Shown here in pieces: positions 14,339 to 17,229 of a stretch of 17,229 bases of DNA. Origin of the DNA: an uncultured Caryophanales bacterium (GTDB lineage: Bacteria; Bacillota_I; Bacilli_A; RF39; UBA660); contig CAMVMQ010000011.1 of assembly GCA_947168625.1 (NCBI GenBank), forward strand, positions 1 to 17,229, written 5' to 3'. The position numbers and the translations under genes are program-made. Each line of letters opens with the position of its first letter. Position 1 is the first letter of the stretch. The notes beneath the pieces were generated by a model. It did no database searches. It was not told the DNA's origin and worked only from the letters and a program-made list of their open reading frames with translations.

Positions 14339-14366
14339 AAATCCCGCTCCCGAGAACCCGGGATTT
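14339..14366 (+). other. attR: right junction with a GC-rich inverted repeat
   Basis: AAATCCCG (14339-14346) and CGGGATTT (14359-14366) are a perfect 8-bp inverted repeat around a 12-base centre containing CTCCCGAGAA. With the preferred AA core at 14355-14356, the left arm is element DNA and the right arm is the start of the host 3' half. The patch is far richer in G+C than anything near it and holds three CCCG copies. No U tract follows, so it is not a terminator. Confidence 0.7.
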
Positions 14367-15218
14367 GTTGAACTAGGAAGAAGATTAGGTACAAAGACTT
14401 TATTTGATTATATTGATAAATTTGGTTATGGTAGAAAGACTGGTATTGATTTAAATGGTGAAGCTAATGGAATATTGTTTCCTTTATCGCGAGTTGGACC
14501 TGTTGAACTTGCTACTACTTCTTTTGGTCAAGGAGTTAGTGTTACTGCTATTCAACAAATAACAGCAGTTAGTGCTTCAATTAATGGAGGAACACTATAT
14601 AGACCATTTATTGTTAAAAGGATCGTTGAACATGAAACTGGTCAAATAATTGAAGAAAAGAAACCTTATGTTGTAAGAGATAATATTATTACTAAAGAAA
14701 CAAGTGAAAAGGTGAGAATGACTTTAGAATCAGTAGTATCCTTAGGTACAGGGAGAAATGCTTATATTGATGGGTATAGGGTTGGTGGTAAAACTGGAAC
14801 TGCTCAAAAAGTTAACAATGGAGTGTATATGACAGGAAATTATATTGTTTCTTTTATGGGTTTTTTACCCGCTAATGATCCAAAAGCAATTGTTTATTTA
14901 GCAATAGATAATCCTAAAGGGATTACTCAGTATGGAGGAACAGTAAGTGCACCAGTTGTTAAAAATATTATGGAAGATATAATTACTGCTCTTAATATTG
15001 AAAAGCAAGATGGAGGAACTGAAAAAGATTATCAGTGGTATGATAAGAAATTTTATACTGTTCAAAATGTTGTTGGACTTTCTAAAAAAGAAGCTACATC
15101 CCTTTTAAAAAATTTTTCGATTGAATATAGTGGTAATGGGGATACTGTTCTAAATCAGTCTCCAAATGCTGATAGTAGATTAGTTGAGGGTTCGGTAATT
15201 AGATTATATTTGGGATAA
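14358..15218 (+). pseudogene. spoVD: SpoVD/FtsI-type penicillin-binding protein, 3' part of the interrupted gene
   Basis: C-terminal part of the gene begun at 3046. It opens P-G-F-V-E-L-G, exactly what should follow NSCN, and continues with the transpeptidase region GPVELATTSFGQGVSVT and the third catalytic motif KTGTAQ (Lys at 14790, residue 494 of the rebuilt protein). One PASTA domain (about 580-635 of the rebuilt protein, FYTVQNVVGLSKKEA onward) closes it, matching the SpoVD layout. It has no start codon with a ribosome binding site; a TTG at 14475 would make only a fragment lacking the serine motif. All motifs are intact and there is no frameshift or stop, so this half is not decaying, consistent with a recent or reversible interruption. 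Rejoined with the 5' half it makes about 635 residues. Confidence 0.92.
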
Positions 15219-15219
15219 T

Positions 15220-15248
15220 TTGCTTATAATAGTTTTTTATGATATAAT
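15220..15248 (+). promoter_or_regulatory. Promoter of the kinase-fold gene
   Basis: TGATATAAT (15240-15248), an extended -10, with TTGCTT 17 bases upstream (15220-15225) as a moderate -35. It lies directly after the transpeptidase stop codon, so the downstream genes need not depend on read-through of the interrupted gene. Confidence 0.65.
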
Positions 15249-15272
15249 ATTCGTCGTTTGTAGGGGGTATTT

Positions 15273-16148
15273 ATGAACATTAAATATTTATCTAATAATG
15301 ATATTGAAAATTTAGAGAGTTTAAGATTACCAGATAATATTTCTAATTCGGAATCTGATATATTTCTATTTAAAAATAATAAAGAAATTGATGTTCTTAA
15401 AAGGATATATTTTTTTGATAAGAATAAATATGATAACAAAATAAGGACACTTTTAAGTGTCGAAAACTATACACATATTATTCCTAATTATTTTATTAAG
15501 CCCAAATATTTTGTCATGTATGATAATTTTATTCAGTATTGGGCATCACAATATATTAATAATTTTAATCTTAAAAAAACACTTGACGATGATAATTTAT
15601 CTTTTGAGAAAAAGAAGAGTTATTTGAAGAAAATTGGGATTATTTTAGAAGAAATGAATTGGATTAGAAAGAGTACTCATCTTAAAGATTTTTATATAGG
15701 TGATTTGCATGAAGATAATTTTCTTGTTGATTTGCAGGGAAATCTTATGGTATGCGATATTGATAGTATTAAGATAAACGGAAATAAATCACCAGTATCT
15801 AAATATATTAATCCATTTGCTTTATTTAGCAGAGCTGGTGTTAATAAATATATGGAAGATAAATCTAACAATAGGGTTGGAGATTATATTATAAATCAAA
15901 ATACAGATTTGTATTGTTATAATATTATTTTACTTAATTTTATATTTGGATGTAAGGTTAATGATATTAGTGTAAAGGATTTTTATGATTTTTTAAATAT
16001 TATGGATAGTACTAATGTTGATTATCGTTTGATTGAGATATTTAATAAATTAATATCTGAAGAGGATAATTCTAATCCATATAATTTTATTGATTCAATT
16101 GATTATAGGGATGTTATGAAGATTAGAACAAAAAGAATTGGTAGATAG
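15273..16148 (+). CDS. Protein-kinase/aminoglycoside-phosphotransferase-fold protein
   Basis: A 291-residue soluble protein with the catalytic core of the kinase-like fold. GDLHEDNFLVD carries the catalytic aspartate (Asp144), His146 and Asn149, and VCDIDS near residues 161-165 supplies the metal-binding aspartate in the place of DFG. The N-terminal lobe is weakly conserved, though FLFKNNKEIDVLKRIYFF may hold the ATP-binding lysine. There is no transmembrane helix and no PASTA region, so it is not a PrkC/Stk-type receptor kinase. It sits between the wall transpeptidase and mraY, which hints at a cell-wall link (inference). The ribosome binding site is AGGGGG, 6 bases before the ATG. The substrate is unknown. 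Confidence 0.7.
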   Translation: MNIKYLSNNDIENLESLRLPDNISNSESDIFLFKNNKEIDVLKRIYFFDKNKYDNKIRTLLSVENYTHIIPNYFIKPKYFVMYDNFIQYWASQYINNFNLKKTLDDDNLSFEKKKSYLKKIGIILEEMNWIRKSTHLKDFYIGDLHEDNFLVDLQGNLMVCDIDSIKINGNKSPVSKYINPFALFSRAGVNKYMEDKSNNRVGDYIINQNTDLYCYNIILLNFIFGCKVNDISVKDFYDFLNIMDSTNVDYRLIEIFNKLISEEDNSNPYNFIDSIDYRDVMKIRTKRIGR

Positions 16149-16171
16149 AGTGTAAAGTCATTAAAAAGAAG

Positions 16172-16214
16172 TTGTTTACCTAAAAGAAGTTGTGATATAA
16201 TGGTAGTAGATAGG
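16172..16214 (+). promoter_or_regulatory. Promoter of mraY
   Basis: TTGTTT (16172-16177), 18-base spacer, TATAAT (16196-16201) with TG extension, then GATAGG 7 bases downstream (16209-16214), the same arrangement as at 5464 and 10432. Confidence 0.7.
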
Positions 16215-16230
16215 AATGGAGGCGTAATAT

Positions 16231-17223
16231 ATGCTTACACTTACAAAATCTTTACTTGCCTTAATGCTTGGCTTTATTGGAGCTGCTTTATTTGGATTAG
16301 TTATGATACCTTCTTTAAGAAAATTAAAAGCAGGTCAGAGAATTAATATTTATGTTGAAGCTCATAAGGGTAAAGCTGGAACACCAACCATGGGAGGAAT
16401 TATTTTTATTGTCCCAACGGTATTAATTATTTTGTTTTTACTTGTTACTGGTAAAATTAATTATTCTGTTAATTTAGTGATAGTTCTTTTTGTATTTTTA
16501 TCATATGCATTAATAGGTTTTTTAGATGATTTTATTAGTTTAAAAAGAAAGACTAATAAAGGACTTACTCAATTTCAGAAATTATTTCTTCAGCTTATTG
16601 TAGCAGTGGTCTTTTATGTCTTATTTAGGCAATTTACTGATGGAGATTCATATCTTCGAATATCAGCTTTAGGTATTGATTGGAATCTTGGCTGGTTTTA
16701 TGGAGTATTTATTTTATTTCTTTTGGTAGGATCTTCAAATGCTGTTAATTTAACTGATGGATTAGACGGTTTAGCAGGTGGGTTATCGGCAATATCGTTT
16801 TTAGCTTTTGCTCTAATTGCTATGGGTAGTTGGTGGATTGAAGGTAATTCGGATATTGGTATTTTCTGTTTTGTTTTAGTAGGATCTTTAATGGGCTTTC
16901 TTGTTTATAATAGTAATCCTGCTAAAGTATTTATGGGTGATACTGGTAGTTTGACACTTGGTGCTACGATGGCTACTGTAGCTATTCTTACTTCTCATGA
17001 ACTTTCTCTTGTTTTAATAGGAGGAGTATTTGTTATTGAAACACTTACTGTTATTATTCAAATTAGTTCTGTTGTATTATTTAAAAAGAAAGTATTCTTA
17101 ATGACTCCGATTCATCATCATTTTGAGAGACTTGGTTGGAGAGAAAATGATATTGTTAAGTTATTCTGGATTGTTGGTTTTATTCTATGTATGTTAGCTT
17201 TAATATATGGTGTATGGTTATAA
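16231..17223 (+). CDS. mraY: Phospho-N-acetylmuramoyl-pentapeptide-transferase MraY
   Basis: MraY moves phospho-MurNAc-pentapeptide from UDP to undecaprenyl phosphate, making lipid I at the inner face of the membrane. This is a polytopic protein of 330 residues, the normal size, with about ten hydrophobic helices. Active-site motifs are all present: FLDDFISLKRK (Asp99-Asp100), NAVNLTDGLDGLAGG (Asp176, Asp179), MGDTGSLTLG, and MTPIHHHFERLGW (His295-297). The ribosome binding site GGAGG (16218-16222) is 8 bases from the ATG. In other bacteria mraY lies in the division and cell-wall cluster beside ftsI/spoVD, which supports the assignment of the interrupted gene. The stop is 6 bases from the window end. 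Confidence 0.97.
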   Translation: MLTLTKSLLALMLGFIGAALFGLVMIPSLRKLKAGQRINIYVEAHKGKAGTPTMGGIIFIVPTVLIILFLLVTGKINYSVNLVIVLFVFLSYALIGFLDDFISLKRKTNKGLTQFQKLFLQLIVAVVFYVLFRQFTDGDSYLRISALGIDWNLGWFYGVFILFLLVGSSNAVNLTDGLDGLAGGLSAISFLAFALIAMGSWWIEGNSDIGIFCFVLVGSLMGFLVYNSNPAKVFMGDTGSLTLGATMATVAILTSHELSLVLIGGVFVIETLTVIIQISSVVLFKKKVFLMTPIHHHFERLGWRENDIVKLFWIVGFILCMLALIYGVWL

Positions 17224-17229
17224 AAAAAA

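Larger units (their letters stand above)
4092..14356 (+). mobile_element. Serine-recombinase integrative element carrying a TasA/SipW surface-fibre locus, inserted in spoVD
   Basis: About 10.27 kb separates the two halves of one penicillin-binding protein gene. The right end carries a large serine recombinase reading toward the junction, the usual position for the integrase of such elements. Between the ends are a DUF5655 protein, four TasA-like secreted proteins, a SipW-type signal peptidase, a DUF5305-like protein and a 45-codon ORF. No relaxase, coupling protein, type IV secretion, phage structural or replication genes are visible, so the element appears to encode its own integration and excision but not transfer. 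Exact ends depend on the core dinucleotide and may shift by a few bases (or 15 bp at the right end for the AATC alternative). Confidence 0.88.

Noticed and set aside
14339..14366. Inverted repeat after the recombinase as a transcription terminator
   Set aside because: No T run follows the second arm and the repeat spans the host junction, so an attachment-site role is more likely.
14475..15218. The 3' transpeptidase half as an independent gene from TTG 14475
   Set aside because: No ribosome binding site, and it starts inside the transpeptidase domain without the serine motif or membrane anchor.
15224..15439. Minus-strand frame over the start of the kinase-fold gene
   Set aside because: It overlaps a supported promoter and gene on the plus strand and has no recognisable features.
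1..17229. tRNA, rRNA, CRISPR array, conjugation or phage structural genes
   Set aside because: Looked for on both strands, including at the element ends; no cloverleaf, regularly spaced repeats or matching protein signatures were seen.

Overview
The window looks like the chromosome of an AT-rich Firmicute of the Bacilli/Mollicutes-relative kind (uncultured gut type), read with the standard code (TGA is used as a stop at 5019-5021). It makes peptidoglycan, because mraY and a PASTA-bearing penicillin-binding protein are present. The host backbone, left to right, is rpsB, tsf, two DUF5684-like membrane protein genes facing each other, a spoVD/ftsI-type transpeptidase gene, a small kinase-fold gene and mraY.

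The transpeptidase gene is split. Its 5' part (3046 to about 4091) carries the membrane anchor, the SxxK serine and the SxN motif. Its 3' part (about 14358 to 15218) carries the KTG motif and one PASTA domain. Between them lie about 10.3 kb ending in a large serine recombinase gene whose stop is about 30-50 bp from the right junction. Joining the halves at the short identity shared by the junctions restores an uninterrupted frame of about 635 codons that reads NSCN-PGF, the expected family sequence. This is therefore a site-specific integrative element sitting between two catalytic motifs, and the target looks reconstitutable by excision.

The cargo is not the usual conjugation or phage set. 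From left to right it holds a tandem DUF5655 protein next to the left end, a 560-bp AT-rich gap with a strong extended -10 promoter, and then a secretion and surface-fibre locus: TasA/camelysin-like protein A, a SipW/ER-type signal peptidase (Ser/His) with a long multi-pass N-terminus, a DUF5305-like membrane protein, and TasA-like proteins B, C and D. A terminator follows, then a 45-codon ORF overlapping the recombinase. The TasA-like proteins are mosaics: A and C share the N-terminal module, A and B share a six-cysteine C-terminal domain almost identical at DNA level, and C carries a different C-terminal domain ending GVRPVITIDKS. Promoters upstream of A and C share a 20-nt identical box.

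Working model (inference): the element carries a self-contained surface-fibre production unit, and its integration or excision trades that unit against an intact transpeptidase gene in the cell-wall cluster. It could be a reversible switch like the skin/sigK and SPbeta/spsM interruptions, or simply a parasite that exploits a conserved site. Whether the junctions are active cannot be told from this sequence alone.
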